This document shows, one piece after another, positions 16,980-26,204 of a stretch of DNA of 41,585 bases. The stretch is from assembly GCA_014695345.1 (NCBI GenBank), contig JACJOC010000047.1, positions 1 through 41,585 on the forward strand, written 5' to 3'. Numbering within the stretch: position 1 is the stretch's first letter; the number at the start of each line of letters is the position of its first letter. The notes under the pieces were generated by a model that was not told the DNA's origin, did no database searches, and saw nothing but the letters and a program-made list of their open reading frames with translations. Position numbers and translations under genes: made by a program. This DNA is from Cyanobacteria bacterium FACHB-471 (lineage in GTDB: Bacteria; Cyanobacteriota; Cyanobacteriia; Elainellales; Elainellaceae).

Positions 16980-18035
16980 ATGAACCTGTTGCAATCACTC
17001 CGGCGCTGTGGACAATCCGTTTGGCTCGATGGACTTGAGCGAGGTTGGATTAGTCGGGGTGAGTTGCAGCAATGCATTGAGGAAGATGGTTTAAGGGGTG
17101 CCCGATCAAGCTTTGAAAGCTTGCAAGCGGCAATTGAAGGGCAAGAGTACGATCGCGACTTCATTATACTGGCGCAGAAAGGGATGAGCCAGACTGCACA
17201 ATCGGATTATGACTATTTGGTTGTGCGAGATCTGCAATTAGCGGCTGATTTGCTGAAACCAGTCCATTCTCAGACGCAAGGACGGGATGGCTACGTCCAG
17301 GTCGATCTGCCGCCTGACGCACTGCTTCAGCCTGAAACCGCGATCGCCGCCGCACAAAAAATCTGGTGTTCCGTTGGATGGAGTAATTTGTTGCTGAGAA
17401 TTCCAGCAACTCCATTGATGTTGCCTGTGATTACACAATTGGTTGGCGATCGCATCAATGTAAATGCAACGCTAGTGTTTTCTCCAGATGGGTATCAGCA
17501 GGTATTTGATGGGTATCTGAGGGGGCTGGAGAGACTGGTTCAACAAGAAAAATCGGTCAGTGATGTGGTTTGTTTTGTCAGTGTTTCAATGGGTCGTTTG
17601 GATGCAGTGATTGATCCACTCATTGCTAACTCAAAAACATCTTTCAGCCTGATGCAAGCCAAGCTGCTGTACCAGCACTATCGCCAGCTTTGTCAATGTG
17701 AACGTTGGCGATCGCTTCCTGAAGGGGCAAAGCCGTTGCGTCTGGTGTGGGATTGCACAGATATTTCACCTGAATCCGCATGGCATTATCTTCAGATGCT
17801 AGCGGCTCCTGAAACCGTGATGATGCTATCGCCATCAACCCTAGAACTGTATCGTGAGGTTTCTCTATTGCCCACCAGTTTGACTGACAATGAACAAGTT
17901 GAAAAAATTCTGGCGAACGGAGCGAGAGAACTTGCTTTAGATGAACTTGACCAACTTGTGAATGAGGAAAGAGCGCGATCGCTCAACGCTTTTGGTCGGT
18001 TGTTAGAGGCGATCGAGAAAAAGAGAATGTGCTGA
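16980..18035 (+). CDS. Transaldolase-family protein lacking the catalytic lysine (probable pseudoenzyme)
   Basis: The 351-residue protein follows the cyanobacterial Tal family along most of its length: GQSVWLDGLERGWISRGEL, EDGLRG, DLQLAADLLKPVH, DGYVQVDL, RINVNATLVFS and YLRGLERL. The active-site positions have changed. The Schiff-base lysine of the KIPxT motif is Arg140 (LLLRIPATP). The SNPxIF loop reads SSFES near 43-47, and the conserved Glu of the EVSP strand is Asp109. Asn162 and the Ser/Arg after strand 6 remain. The reading frame is otherwise intact, so this is not simple decay. A GTG at 16965 is an alternative start; ATG matches the family. Transaldolase activity is unlikely; a regulatory or structural role is possible but unproven. 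Confidence 0.8.
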   Translation: MNLLQSLRRCGQSVWLDGLERGWISRGELQQCIEEDGLRGARSSFESLQAAIEGQEYDRDFIILAQKGMSQTAQSDYDYLVVRDLQLAADLLKPVHSQTQGRDGYVQVDLPPDALLQPETAIAAAQKIWCSVGWSNLLLRIPATPLMLPVITQLVGDRINVNATLVFSPDGYQQVFDGYLRGLERLVQQEKSVSDVVCFVSVSMGRLDAVIDPLIANSKTSFSLMQAKLLYQHYRQLCQCERWRSLPEGAKPLRLVWDCTDISPESAWHYLQMLAAPETVMMLSPSTLELYREVSLLPTSLTDNEQVEKILANGARELALDELDQLVNEERARSLNAFGRLLEAIEKKRMC

Positions 18036-18077
18036 ATGAGGGGCGATGGCACGGAGTGCCCACCAAGGGCGATCGCC

Positions 18078-21000
18078 TTAATGCCCAGTTGCCCCTAATG
18101 CTTTAAGGGTAGACTTTTGAGCGACCGTCAACCCCGTTGCACCTTGAATGTTCATGCCTTCATAGAGGCGATCGACCGTCAACGTGCTGATACAGCGTCC
18201 TGTCTCCACATCCCATAGCTTAATTGTGCGATCGTTGCTACCACTGAATAGGATTTGACCGTCAGAGCTAAAAACGACTGACCGCACCCAACCGCTATGT
18301 TCATCCAGGATGTGAAGGCAATGCCCCGTTTGCAGATCCCATAGTCGAATCGTTTGATCATCACCACCACTTGCCAGGAATCGAGCGTTGGAACAGATGG
18401 CAACCGTCCAGATGGCTCCTGTATGCCCCTGCAAAACTTTCAGACATTCCCCAGTTTGTACATCCCATATGCGAATGGTCTGGTCATGACTGCCACTTGC
18501 CAGGAATCGACCGCTGGGGTCAAACGCGAGTGAGAAAACTGCACCGATATGCCCCTGCAAAACTTTTAGACATTCTCCAGTTTGCACATCCCACACGCGA
18601 ATGGTGAGATCAAAACTGCCACTTGCCAACCGTTGACCGCTGGGGTCAGTCGTAGGATCTCCGCTGTTGCCGAAAGCAATCGCGCGAATCCCACTCTCAT
18701 GTCCGCACAACACGTGCAAACACTGTTGCGTCTGCACATCCCACAGTCGCACGGTGCAATCATAACTACTGCTTGCCAAAATTTGCCCCGTTGGGCTAAA
18801 CAAAATTGTCCAGATGGATGCGCTGTGTGCTGACCATTGATCGACGTGTCCAGTTTCGGTATTCCATAGGGCGATCGACTCATCGTGTCGATTGATCGCG
18901 ACTGTTTGATTATTAGAACTGAAGCTGACGTTGGTGAAGGGTGATATCCGACGGGTCGGACTAGAAAAGGTTTTGTAGGGGTGAAGTTGCGAGCGATCGC
19001 GATCTCGTTGCACACGCCACACGTGAATCGTTTCACTCTGTCCGCCACTAGCCAGCATTTGGTTATCTGAACTGAGGCTCAGGGAGTGAATCCCACCGAT
19101 ATATCCACGTAACGTTTTCAGGTTCTGTCCGCCTTGTAAATCCCAGAGCCGCACTGTATAGTCTTTTCCTGTACTGACTAACAATTGACTATCGGCACTG
19201 ATAGCAAGTCCGTAAACATCATGGGTATGACCCTTAAGTACATGAATGGGTTGCCCGTCCGGAACACTCCAAAGGCGCAGCGTACTATCGAGACTGGCAC
19301 TGGCTAACCACTGACCATCTGGGCTAAAGGCAATGTTCCAAACCCAGTCGGTATGTCCCTGTAATGGCTTGGCACTGGAAGTTATGGTACTAGGCTTCGA
19401 CGATGGATTATGAGGCAGATAACCGCTCCACAGTCGAATCGAGCCATCCCGACAGCCACTCGCTAACAGTTGACCATTCGGGCTGTAGCGCACACACTGA
19501 ACCCCACTGGTATGCCCCTGTAAGATACTCAAGCAGCGACCATTACTCACCTCCCAAATCCGAATCGTTGCATCATTACTGCTGCTAGCTAAGGTTTGCT
19601 GATCCGGAGCGAAGTGGACAGAATAAACGCTCTGGGAGTGTCCCTTTAAAATACGGAGACACTGCCCTTGCAAATTCCATAAGCGCACCGTTTTGTCTTC
19701 ACTAGCACTTGCTAACTGCTGGCTATCAGGACTAAAACTCACTGCCCGAACGCTACGTGTATGCTCTGTGATCACCTGCAAGCATTGCCCACTCTGGACA
19801 TCCCACAAGCGCACAGAACTATCCGTACTGCCGCTGGCTAGCAGAGTGCCATCTGGACTAAAAGCAACCGACCAAACCCAGCCGATGTGTCCTTCAAAGG
19901 TGGCTAAGAGTTGGGTTGTGGTGAGATTCCAGAGATAGATGTTGCCAATGGAATCGCCCACTGCCATCATCTGTCCGTCTGGGCTCAGAGCGACTGACAT
20001 GGCAATACTGAATACTTCAGAAAAGATGGACTTAGCAAACGTGGCATTCTGAAAATTGACCCCGGCTAAATCGACCTGCTGCAAGTCGGCTTGCTGCACC
20101 ACAAGACCAGAAAAATCTGAACCGCGTAAGTCCACTTGAAACTGCACCAGCAGGTTAATCAGGTTGCCTGCAATGTACCCTGGTTGCTTCCCCTGTTGCG
20201 TTAATATATGCCTTGCTTGTGCCTCGATCGCCCCTACACTGCCAAAGCGAGACAATAGCCGTTCCATTACAGGCTGCACAATTAATCGCGTTTGAATCTC
20301 TCGAATGTAATCTTTTGCTTGTACTCGCAGTAAGGAGTGCGTTTGCCAAACGTTCAGCTCCTGCGTCTCAAATTCGATACAGATCTGCTGCACAAAGCGT
20401 TCTGTAACATATTCCATCACTACAGGTTGCAAGAAGAATAACCCATCACTTTTTTCGAGCAACGATCGCCGGAGTAGCGCATTGACGAGATTGGGTACAC
20501 GTTGCTGAGCAGCAGGATCAACTACATTTTCTCGAATGTCTGCGATTGAGACGGGTTCTCGATGAATAGCAAACCAGAACAGGATTTTCTGTTCAGCTTC
20601 GGAAAGGCGATCGAACTGACGCTCCAGCACATCGCGGATGTCTTCAAATACAGCCAATCCCTGACTGAGATAGGGCATTACCTCGCCAATGCTGCCATTA
20701 AACAAATCCTGTATTGCGCTTGCTACCAGTTTTAGCGCCAGCGGATTACCGCCATAGTGCTGGATCAACGTCTGCCATTCTACTTCTGAGCCTGTAAACG
20801 CTCCTTTTTGCCGAAAGATGGCGCGTCCATCATCAGGTGTTAGTCCATTTAAGGATAGCGATCGCACGAGCACCTGTGCGCCTTCCATCAGCGCCATTTC
20901 CCGTGGTTTTTCTCGACTGGTCAGCAACAAACAGCTTTGGTGAGACGCTTCGCCAATGGCTCTGAGCAACTGTCCGTACCCTTCATAACCCAATCGCCAT

Positions 21001-21734
21001 TGTCCTACCGACTCGCACTGCAAAATGGTTTCAGCATTATCCAGAATCAATAAACACCGACGCGATCGCAGATATTGCATCAGTTTGGAAAGCTGCTGAT
21101 CGAGCGTGGTGGGGATGATCGGATCGTCCCCATAGAGCGGCATGAGAAACTTCAGCAGGCTCGACAGAAGTTCATCCAGCGGTAGCGCGTTGGCAAGCGA
21201 TCGCCACACGACGATCTCAAACTCTGTCTGCATCTGAAGGGCAGCTTTGACCGCGATCGTACTTTTGCCCATGCCGCCAATGCCCAACAACCCGACCACA
21301 CGACAGCGCTCAGATACAACCCACTGCCACAGTTGCGCCAGTTCTGCCTCACGCCCATAAAACACTGAGGCATCTACCGCCGTATCCCAGTCCTGGTGAA
21401 AATCTGCTCGTCGGGGTTCCGGCGCTTCATTAGCTGCAACTGGGGACGTAAGATCTGATTGTGTTAATTCCAGCCCAAACGCCCGAAAGAGATACTCCAC
21501 CGACTGGCGATCGACTCCCTGTTCGCGCTTAAAAAGGCGGGAAAGGGTATTGAGGGAGAGTCCAGTGCGATCGCTCAGATCTTCCTGGGTGAAGTGCTTT
21601 CCCCAGATTTCATCAGATTCTGCCTGCTGTTTTGCCGTCTGAAACCTCTGCCATCCCTGAGGCGACAGGATGACTCCTCGAACTCGCCCAGAAGCAGATC
21701 TCCCCCGTCCAGATTTTGATGGGTTGGAATTCAT
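18078..21734 (-). CDS. STAND NTPase: HTH + NB-ARC + WD40 (14 blades)
   Basis: This 1218-residue signal-transduction ATPase has an N-terminal helix-turn-helix-like segment ([21 protein letters not shown], about 48-69). The NB-ARC domain follows, with P-loop GIGGMGKS at 151-158, Walker B LLILDNAE at 228-235, the TSREK sensor and [10 protein letters not shown] winged-helix region comes next, then a short pentapeptide-like stretch ([19 protein letters not shown]). Fourteen WD40 blades complete it, enough for two seven-bladed propellers. NB-ARC proteins of this design oligomerise on ligand binding to the repeats. No catalytic effector domain is visible, so the output may be DNA binding through the HTH or a partner. 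Several adjacent blades are nearly identical at DNA level. It is a single gene, convergent with the transaldolase-like gene. Confidence 0.92.
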   Translation of the reverse strand: MNSNPSKSGRGRSASGRVRGVILSPQGWQRFQTAKQQAESDEIWGKHFTQEDLSDRTGLSLNTLSRLFKREQGVDRQSVEYLFRAFGLELTQSDLTSPVAANEAPEPRRADFHQDWDTAVDASVFYGREAELAQLWQWVVSERCRVVGLLGIGGMGKSTIAVKAALQMQTEFEIVVWRSLANALPLDELLSSLLKFLMPLYGDDPIIPTTLDQQLSKLMQYLRSRRCLLILDNAETILQCESVGQWRLGYEGYGQLLRAIGEASHQSCLLLTSREKPREMALMEGAQVLVRSLSLNGLTPDDGRAIFRQKGAFTGSEVEWQTLIQHYGGNPLALKLVASAIQDLFNGSIGEVMPYLSQGLAVFEDIRDVLERQFDRLSEAEQKILFWFAIHREPVSIADIRENVVDPAAQQRVPNLVNALLRRSLLEKSDGLFFLQPVVMEYVTERFVQQICIEFETQELNVWQTHSLLRVQAKDYIREIQTRLIVQPVMERLLSRFGSVGAIEAQARHILTQQGKQPGYIAGNLINLLVQFQVDLRGSDFSGLVVQQADLQQVDLAGVNFQNATFAKSIFSEVFSIAMSVALSPDGQMMAVGDSIGNIYLWNLTTTQLLATFEGHIGWVWSVAFSPDGTLLASGSTDSSVRLWDVQSGQCLQVITEHTRSVRAVSFSPDSQQLASASEDKTVRLWNLQGQCLRILKGHSQSVYSVHFAPDQQTLASSSNDATIRIWEVSNGRCLSILQGHTSGVQCVRYSPNGQLLASGCRDGSIRLWSGYLPHNPSSKPSTITSSAKPLQGHTDWVWNIAFSPDGQWLASASLDSTLRLWSVPDGQPIHVLKGHTHDVYGLAISADSQLLVSTGKDYTVRLWDLQGGQNLKTLRGYIGGIHSLSLSSDNQMLASGGQSETIHVWRVQRDRDRSQLHPYKTFSSPTRRISPFTNVSFSSNNQTVAINRHDESIALWNTETGHVDQWSAHSASIWTILFSPTGQILASSSYDCTVRLWDVQTQQCLHVLCGHESGIRAIAFGNSGDPTTDPSGQRLASGSFDLTIRVWDVQTGECLKVLQGHIGAVFSLAFDPSGRFLASGSHDQTIRIWDVQTGECLKVLQGHTGAIWTVAICSNARFLASGGDDQTIRLWDLQTGHCLHILDEHSGWVRSVVFSSDGQILFSGSNDRTIKLWDVETGRCISTLTVDRLYEGMNIQGATGLTVAQKSTLKALGATGH

Positions 21735-21844
21735 GGATTAGCCGATGGTGTAAAGGAGCAGCATGAAATTTCCCCTCAAGCATACCGCGCCTTTCTCTCA
21801 TGCCAAAGGTTCCACTGATAAAGATGGATCAGCAACTTCCCTAT

Positions 21845-22120
21845 TTAGACTTTACGTAACTGTCCAATATCCTTGATGGGTGACATACCGAACATACGAG
21901 GATATTCACGGCTAAATTGTGAGGCACTCTCATACCCAACCTGATAAGCCGCATTGGTTACATCGACGTTTTCGATCAGCATTAGACGACGGGCTTCCAT
22001 CAACCTCAACCGTTTTTGATATTGCAGCGGACTCATTGAAGTGGACGCCTTGGAAGTGACGATGGAAGTTTAAGGGGTAAGGATAGCAAATGCAACGAAG
22101 TGATATGCGATCGCTGTAGT
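21845..22120 (-). pseudogene. AraC-family regulator remnant (YqhC/AraC_N type), frameshifted and truncated
   Basis: The C-terminal AraC helix-turn-helix is clear: [19 protein letters not shown], then [24 protein letters not shown]. The piece just upstream, FHRHFQ, is in another frame. Removing one G at 22052-22053 restores [18 protein letters not shown], the usual sequence of this family. Upstream of about 22120 the match disappears, so the N-terminal effector domain is gone. Both lesions show the gene is dead. A 63-residue stub starting at 22036 could still be translated. It probably once regulated a neighbouring gene. Confidence 0.8.
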
Positions 22121-22272
22121 ACCCTCCTGCTGCTTGCCTCCATGTAAAACGATTAAGTTGCATCTTCACTCAAAGAACTTGAGTGGTGTAGATGGGGCGA
22201 TCGCTGAAGAATGAATGTAACCCGGTGGGTAGCACTCATCAACCAAACGGAGAACAACAAACTGATTAACCA

Positions 22273-23154
22273 ATGGTGATGACGATGAAATTAGAAACAA
22301 CGACCGAAAAAATCAACCCTCAAGAACTAACTGAAAGCAGACTGCAATTGCACTATGCCGTTCAATACATTGCTGCAACGAGTGCGGCATTGGCAGAACC
22401 TCTATCAGACGACAGCCACACCAGCTTTGGATGGAGTTCAGTTTTAGAAGCGTTTGTTGGATCAGCTATTCAAGCAGATCAACCCTTTCAAGTCGCACTA
22501 GAACCTGTCAGCCTCACATTAATCTTGATCGATCAGCACAATGACGCGATCGCATCTTTGCCATTACATGGAAAGACCATGCTAGAAGGGCTGAACTGGC
22601 TCCAGCAACAGGTTTATAAACTCGGTGCAGATGCCAGCAAGATTGTGTTTTTAGACTATCCACCGAATGACTTTCCCGATCATCCTCTTGCTCATGGTGC
22701 ATCTTTTGATGCCAGTCAAACGTTGGCATTGCGTGAATTAACAGATTACTACATCACGACTGATTGGCTACTTCAGGCGATCGCTAGCACTGGGAATGCT
22801 TCAGCGATCCACATTTGGCCCCATCACCTTGATATCGCAATGCTGATTACACTTCCCGGTACCAAAAATGGGCATCCATTGACGGTCGGGGTTGGTTTAT
22901 CGCCTGGAGACACGGGCTATCCAGAACCTTACTGGTATGTGTCTCCTTATCCATATCCCGACACCACCAACCTTCCTACCCTAGATGGTCAAGCGTTTTG
23001 GCATACCCAACACTGGGTAGGGGCTGTGCTGAGATCGTCTCAATTGGTTGAGAATGCCAGTGCTGAAACCCGACAACGACAGGTTGCGACATTTCTACAT
23101 TCTGCTGTGAAAGCATCAGTAACCCTACTCAAGTTTACACTTGATCGTTTATGA
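22273..23154 (+). CDS. Conserved protein of unknown function, 293 aa
   Basis: This is a soluble protein without signal peptide or membrane segment. It contains striking conserved-looking blocks: AIHIWPHHLDIAMLITLPG, VGVGLSPGDTGYPEPYWY and VSPYPYPD, with many aromatic and acidic residues around a possible metal- or ligand-binding His-His. A weak helical C-terminus (FLHSAVKASVTLLKFTLDRL) ends the chain. I recall similar blocks in uncharacterised bacterial proteins but cannot name a characterised family. The ATG at 22273 begins MVMTMKLE; the ATGs at 22279 and 22285 are also possible. It lies between the AraC remnant and the convergent M56 protease gene. Confidence 0.75.
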   Translation: MVMTMKLETTTEKINPQELTESRLQLHYAVQYIAATSAALAEPLSDDSHTSFGWSSVLEAFVGSAIQADQPFQVALEPVSLTLILIDQHNDAIASLPLHGKTMLEGLNWLQQQVYKLGADASKIVFLDYPPNDFPDHPLAHGASFDASQTLALRELTDYYITTDWLLQAIASTGNASAIHIWPHHLDIAMLITLPGTKNGHPLTVGVGLSPGDTGYPEPYWYVSPYPYPDTTNLPTLDGQAFWHTQHWVGAVLRSSQLVENASAETRQRQVATFLHSAVKASVTLLKFTLDRL

Positions 23155-23202
23155 CATTGAGGCAGCCCGTACCGAACTTGTTAATGTAGAAGCGGTATTC
23201 AA

Positions 23203-24042
23203 TCAATGATGAAGTGACATTGCCAACACAGGTAAGGTTGTCGGAAGGAACCAAACCCAAAACTGACATTGACTTTTATTGATTTCCGGCTGAGTCAAAA
23301 GGAAATCAATTCGTTCCTCTAATCGAGTTGCAGCAGTTGTATCATAAAACGCAGCACAATAATCATTAGGAGAAGCAGAAGCCGATCGCACGACTAATAC
23401 AAGAACCTCTGCTAACGTCAGAGCATCTACCCGTTGTGCTGCCCAGTGATCTGCTCGAAGTTCCCGTAACAGTAATAGTTCTTGCCAGAGAGACTCAGTT
23501 TTAGGAAGCCAAAAGGTCAATTGACGAATCCAGTTTAACCAGAAGAAATAGAAAGTATCGTGGTAGTAAGCATGAGCTTCTTCATGGTTTAGGACTGCCT
23601 CAATCTGCTCCTCTTGAAGAGATTGTAGTAATCCCTGACTCACCACTAACTCAGAACCCCAAAAACCAACTTGAGCGGCAAATAAAGCAGGGGTTTCTAA
23701 AACTCGTCCCGTTCTCCCTGCAATTGTCGTTAACTGGAGTGAGCGAGACTGCTGGAGCGATCGCCATTGCTGCCCCAAAAGGTAAGCAAGAGATATTCCT
23801 GTAATGGTGAGAAATCCTAAAGCAATGTGACACCCTACCCAACCGACTGAATGCCACAACATCGTGCCGTGGTGTCCCATGCTAAAAACAGTGGTGATTG
23901 TCGTCAGCAATAGAATAGGTGGAAAAAGGAACGCACCTAAAGCCTGTTGCCAACGATCAGCCCAAGTGTCTGAAGAGCGGCACCAGAAAAGCCTGATTAG
24001 TACCGTCGTGCTTACTGCCAGCAGGATGATGTTTAGATGCAT
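23203..24042 (-). CDS. BlaR1/PetP-like M56 family membrane metalloprotease
   Basis: This 279-residue integral membrane zinc protease has three hydrophobic segments in its N-terminal half and the zinc site NHEEAHAYYHD (HExxH, H153-H157), followed by the third ligand region LLLRELRADHWAAQR. A C-terminal hydrophobic helix ends it. There is no penicillin-binding sensor domain, unlike staphylococcal BlaR1. M56 proteases of this kind cleave the BlaI/MecI/CopY repressor encoded beside them. The start codon overlaps the repressor stop by 1 nt (TAATG), so the pair is translationally coupled. In Synechocystis an equivalent pair, PetR-PetP, switches plastocyanin and cytochrome c6 with copper; orthology here is inferred, not shown. 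Confidence 0.88.
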   Translation of the reverse strand: MHLNIILLAVSTTVLIRLFWCRSSDTWADRWQQALGAFLFPPILLLTTITTVFSMGHHGTMLWHSVGWVGCHIALGFLTITGISLAYLLGQQWRSLQQSRSLQLTTIAGRTGRVLETPALFAAQVGFWGSELVVSQGLLQSLQEEQIEAVLNHEEAHAYYHDTFYFFWLNWIRQLTFWLPKTESLWQELLLLRELRADHWAAQRVDALTLAEVLVLVVRSASASPNDYCAAFYDTTAATRLEERIDFLLTQPEINKSQCQFWVWFLPTTLPVLAMSLHH

Positions 24043-24461
24043 TACTGCTCCTTCTTAGCTTGTCGTGCAGCGCGAATACGTTCAGCGATCGCCTCAATTT
24101 GGTCTAAGCTTGCTACATCCAAGCTATCTGCAAACGCTGCAACTGTGTCTGGATCGCTTACCGCTAAAAACCGATTCAGTTGGGCATGAGCTTGTAGCAC
24201 TCTGGCTTCTTCTTGAGATATCCGAGGTTGCCACTGAAAAGCTCTTTCCTGCTTATGGCAAACAACCCAACCTTTCTGCGCTAAACGATTTAAAACAGTC
24301 GTAACAGAGGCTTGGGCAAGTTCGCGATCGGGGTCAGATAGAATGCGATCGTGAATCTCCTTGACGGTTGCAGATTCAAGTTCCCAAAGAATACTCAAGA
24401 TTTCACTTTCTAGTGAACCCAATGTAAGTTGTTTAGGGCGATGGTCAGGCAGGGGTGACAT
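24042..24461 (-). CDS. BlaI/MecI/CopY-type transcriptional repressor (PetR-like)
   Basis: This winged-helix repressor of 139 residues starts MSPLPDHRPKQLTLGSLE. The DNA-binding part is ESEILSILWELESATVKEIHDRI...ASVTTVLNRLAQKGWVV, and the C-terminal dimerisation part is VLQAHAQLNRFLAVSDPDTVAAFADSLD. A GTG at 24497 would extend it by 12 residues, but the ATG gives the start usual for cyanobacterial homologues. It is coupled to the M56 protease gene and divergent from the PepSY gene across 172 nt, the likely site of autoregulation. Cyanobacterial PetR controls petE and petJ by copper; neither is in this window. Confidence 0.88.
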   Translation of the reverse strand: MSPLPDHRPKQLTLGSLESEILSILWELESATVKEIHDRILSDPDRELAQASVTTVLNRLAQKGWVVCHKQERAFQWQPRISQEEARVLQAHAQLNRFLAVSDPDTVAAFADSLDVASLDQIEAIAERIRAARQAKKEQ

Positions 24462-24489
24462 GGGTAATAAGAATTCAAACTTGAGAGTA

Positions 24490-24529
24490 GTGTACACCGC
24501 ATATCAGAATTGATGGTCAAGTACGACAA
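24490..24529 (-). promoter_or_regulatory. Candidate promoter and operator of the BlaI-BlaR pair
   Basis: On the minus strand TTGTCG (24529-24524) and TGATAT (24506-24501) are spaced 17 nt, a fair -35/-10 pair. The 8-nt palindrome GTGTACAC (24490-24497) falls about where transcription would start. BlaI/CopY proteins bind short palindromes at such positions, so autorepression is plausible. The palindrome does not match the classical TACAnnTGTA box, so this call is weak. Confidence 0.3.
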
Positions 24530-24552
24530 ACTATCTTTAAGTGATTGTTATG

Positions 24553-24598
24553 TTTGACAGAGCGTCTTTTGACAGCATTCTCAGTTGTAGGGCATATT
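24553..24598 (+). promoter_or_regulatory. Candidate promoter of the PepSY gene with direct repeats
   Basis: TTTGACAG occurs twice (24553-24560 and 24568-24575) with a 15-nt period. The second copy gives TTGACA at 24569-24574, followed after 18 nt by CATATT (24593-24598), a reasonable -35/-10 pair. The start codon at 24634 follows. The paired hexamers could bind a regulator. Confidence 0.35.
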
Positions 24599-24633
24599 CA
24601 TCACGCCTCTACTTTTAGCAAAAGACACCAGAC

Positions 24634-26082
24634 ATGAGCGAATCCTCAGCAGATCTCAATCAGCCCTCAGCCCTACCATCTCTTGGCAATCGGTTTTACC
24701 GCACTGTCTAGCGTTGGCACTTCTACGCTGGACTGTTTGTGATCCCCTTCATGCTCATTCTGGCAGCAACAGGTATTATTTATCTTTTCAAACCTCAGCT
24801 AGACACTGCCTTATATCACAACTTAATGTTTGTGCAGTCTCATACAATTGCACTGTCTTACACCAAGCAGTTACAGTCCGTTCAACAGTCATATCCTGAT
24901 GCGATAGTGACTCAAATTACGCCCAATATTGCACCTAACCGCAGCACTGAAGTGCTGTTAACGACGGCTGATGACCGTAATCTCATGATCTTTGTAGATC
25001 CTTATACTGGGAAAGTGCTAGGCGATCGCGATGAGAACCGCAATCTCCAGGCGATCGCTCGCAAGATTCACGGCGAGTTACTGATTGGCAAGCTAGGAGA
25101 TTATTTAGTTGAGTTGGCTGCATGTTGGGGCTTGGTATTGTTAATTTCGGGATTGTACTTGTGGTTGCCACGCCATCAATTCTCCGTATTAGGAACCCTG
25201 GTTCCCCGTCTATGGAGCAAGAATAAGCGTGTGTTTTGGCGAGACTTACATGCTGTTCCAGGGTTTTATGGCATTCTTTTAATTAGTTTTCTGATTCTTA
25301 CAGGTTTACCCTGGACTGGTTTTTGGGGAGAAACTTTTGCTCAAGTGTACGCACAGTTTCCAGCCCAAATGTGGGATGACATTCCCAAATCAACGGTATT
25401 GACGGGCTCACTCAACCAGCAGGGACAAGTTGTGCCCTGGGCGGTCGAACAACTACCAATGCCTCAATCTACTGCATCCGAACATAACAATCACTCCGGT
25501 CATGGCGATGCAGATTCTCCAACTTTTCAAGATGGCATTGCCGCTGGCACTCCGGTCAATCTTGACTTTGTAATTGCGTTAGCCCAAGCAGAGGGTGCGC
25601 CTCCTAGCTTTAGTGTGGCTCTGCCTGAAGGAGAAACGAGCGTGTATACGGTCTCAGCGTTTCCCAACGATCCGACTCAGGAAGTGACAATGCACATCGA
25701 TCAATACAGTGGCGACGTGTTAGCAGATGTGCGATGGAGAGATTATGGACTGGTTCCCAAGGCGGTAGAAATGGGAACCGCGATTCATATGGGAAGGTAT
25801 TTTGGATTGGCAAACCAATTGCTAATGCTAATTGCAGCATTGATTGTGATGTTGCTTTCAATCACAGGAGCCGTGATGTGGTGGCAGCGCCGTCCCCAAG
25901 AATCTGGGTTAATCGGCGCTCCAGCCATGCCGCTGCATGTGCAGAATTGGCAGACTCCACTCACGATTGTTGCCATTCTAGGACTAGCATTTCCTCTAGT
26001 TGGGCTTTCGCTAGTGGTCGTGTTGCTGTTGGACTATTTTTTGTTGTCCCGCATTCCTGCACTCAAGCGAGTTTTTAACTGA
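24634..26082 (+). pseudogene. PepSY-TM membrane protein interrupted by an in-frame amber codon
   Basis: From ATG 24634 the frame reads MSESSADLNQ...RFYRTV, then TAG (24709-24711), then RWHFYAGLFVIPF with no frame change. Family members have Trp at that position (YRTVWRWHFYAGLF), so a single TGG-to-TAG change explains the stop. The rest is intact: several membrane helices, two PepSY-like periplasmic regions and a His-rich stretch (HNNHSGHGD), which suggests metal binding. Re-initiation at GTG 24739 would give a 447-residue protein lacking 35 residues, with the first helix shortened. PepSY-TM proteins are often linked to iron or copper handling. The adjacent BlaI/BlaR pair fits a metal-responsive locus. 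It could also be a sequencing error. Confidence 0.85.
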
Positions 26083-26092
26083 GTCCGTTTAC

Positions 26093-26137
26093 TAGGATAA
26101 AAGGGCACAGGGTTAAGCCCTGTGCCCTTTTATCCTA
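26093..26137. terminator. Bidirectional hairpin between convergent genes
   Basis: A 20-nt perfect inverted repeat (26093-26112 with 26118-26137, loop TTAAG) is centred on GGGCACAGGG/CCCTGTGCCC. The stem base is A/T-rich on both sides, giving T-runs in either direction. It lies just after the PepSY gene and before the end of alaS, so it can terminate both. The core GGGCAC is shared with the long-hairpin repeats, so it may also belong to a repeat class. Confidence 0.65.
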
Positions 26138-26204
26138 ATCCGTATGGCTATAGCTACAGCTTAAAGAGTAACGGCAATATCACTATAGATTCAGCAAGGT
26201 AACT

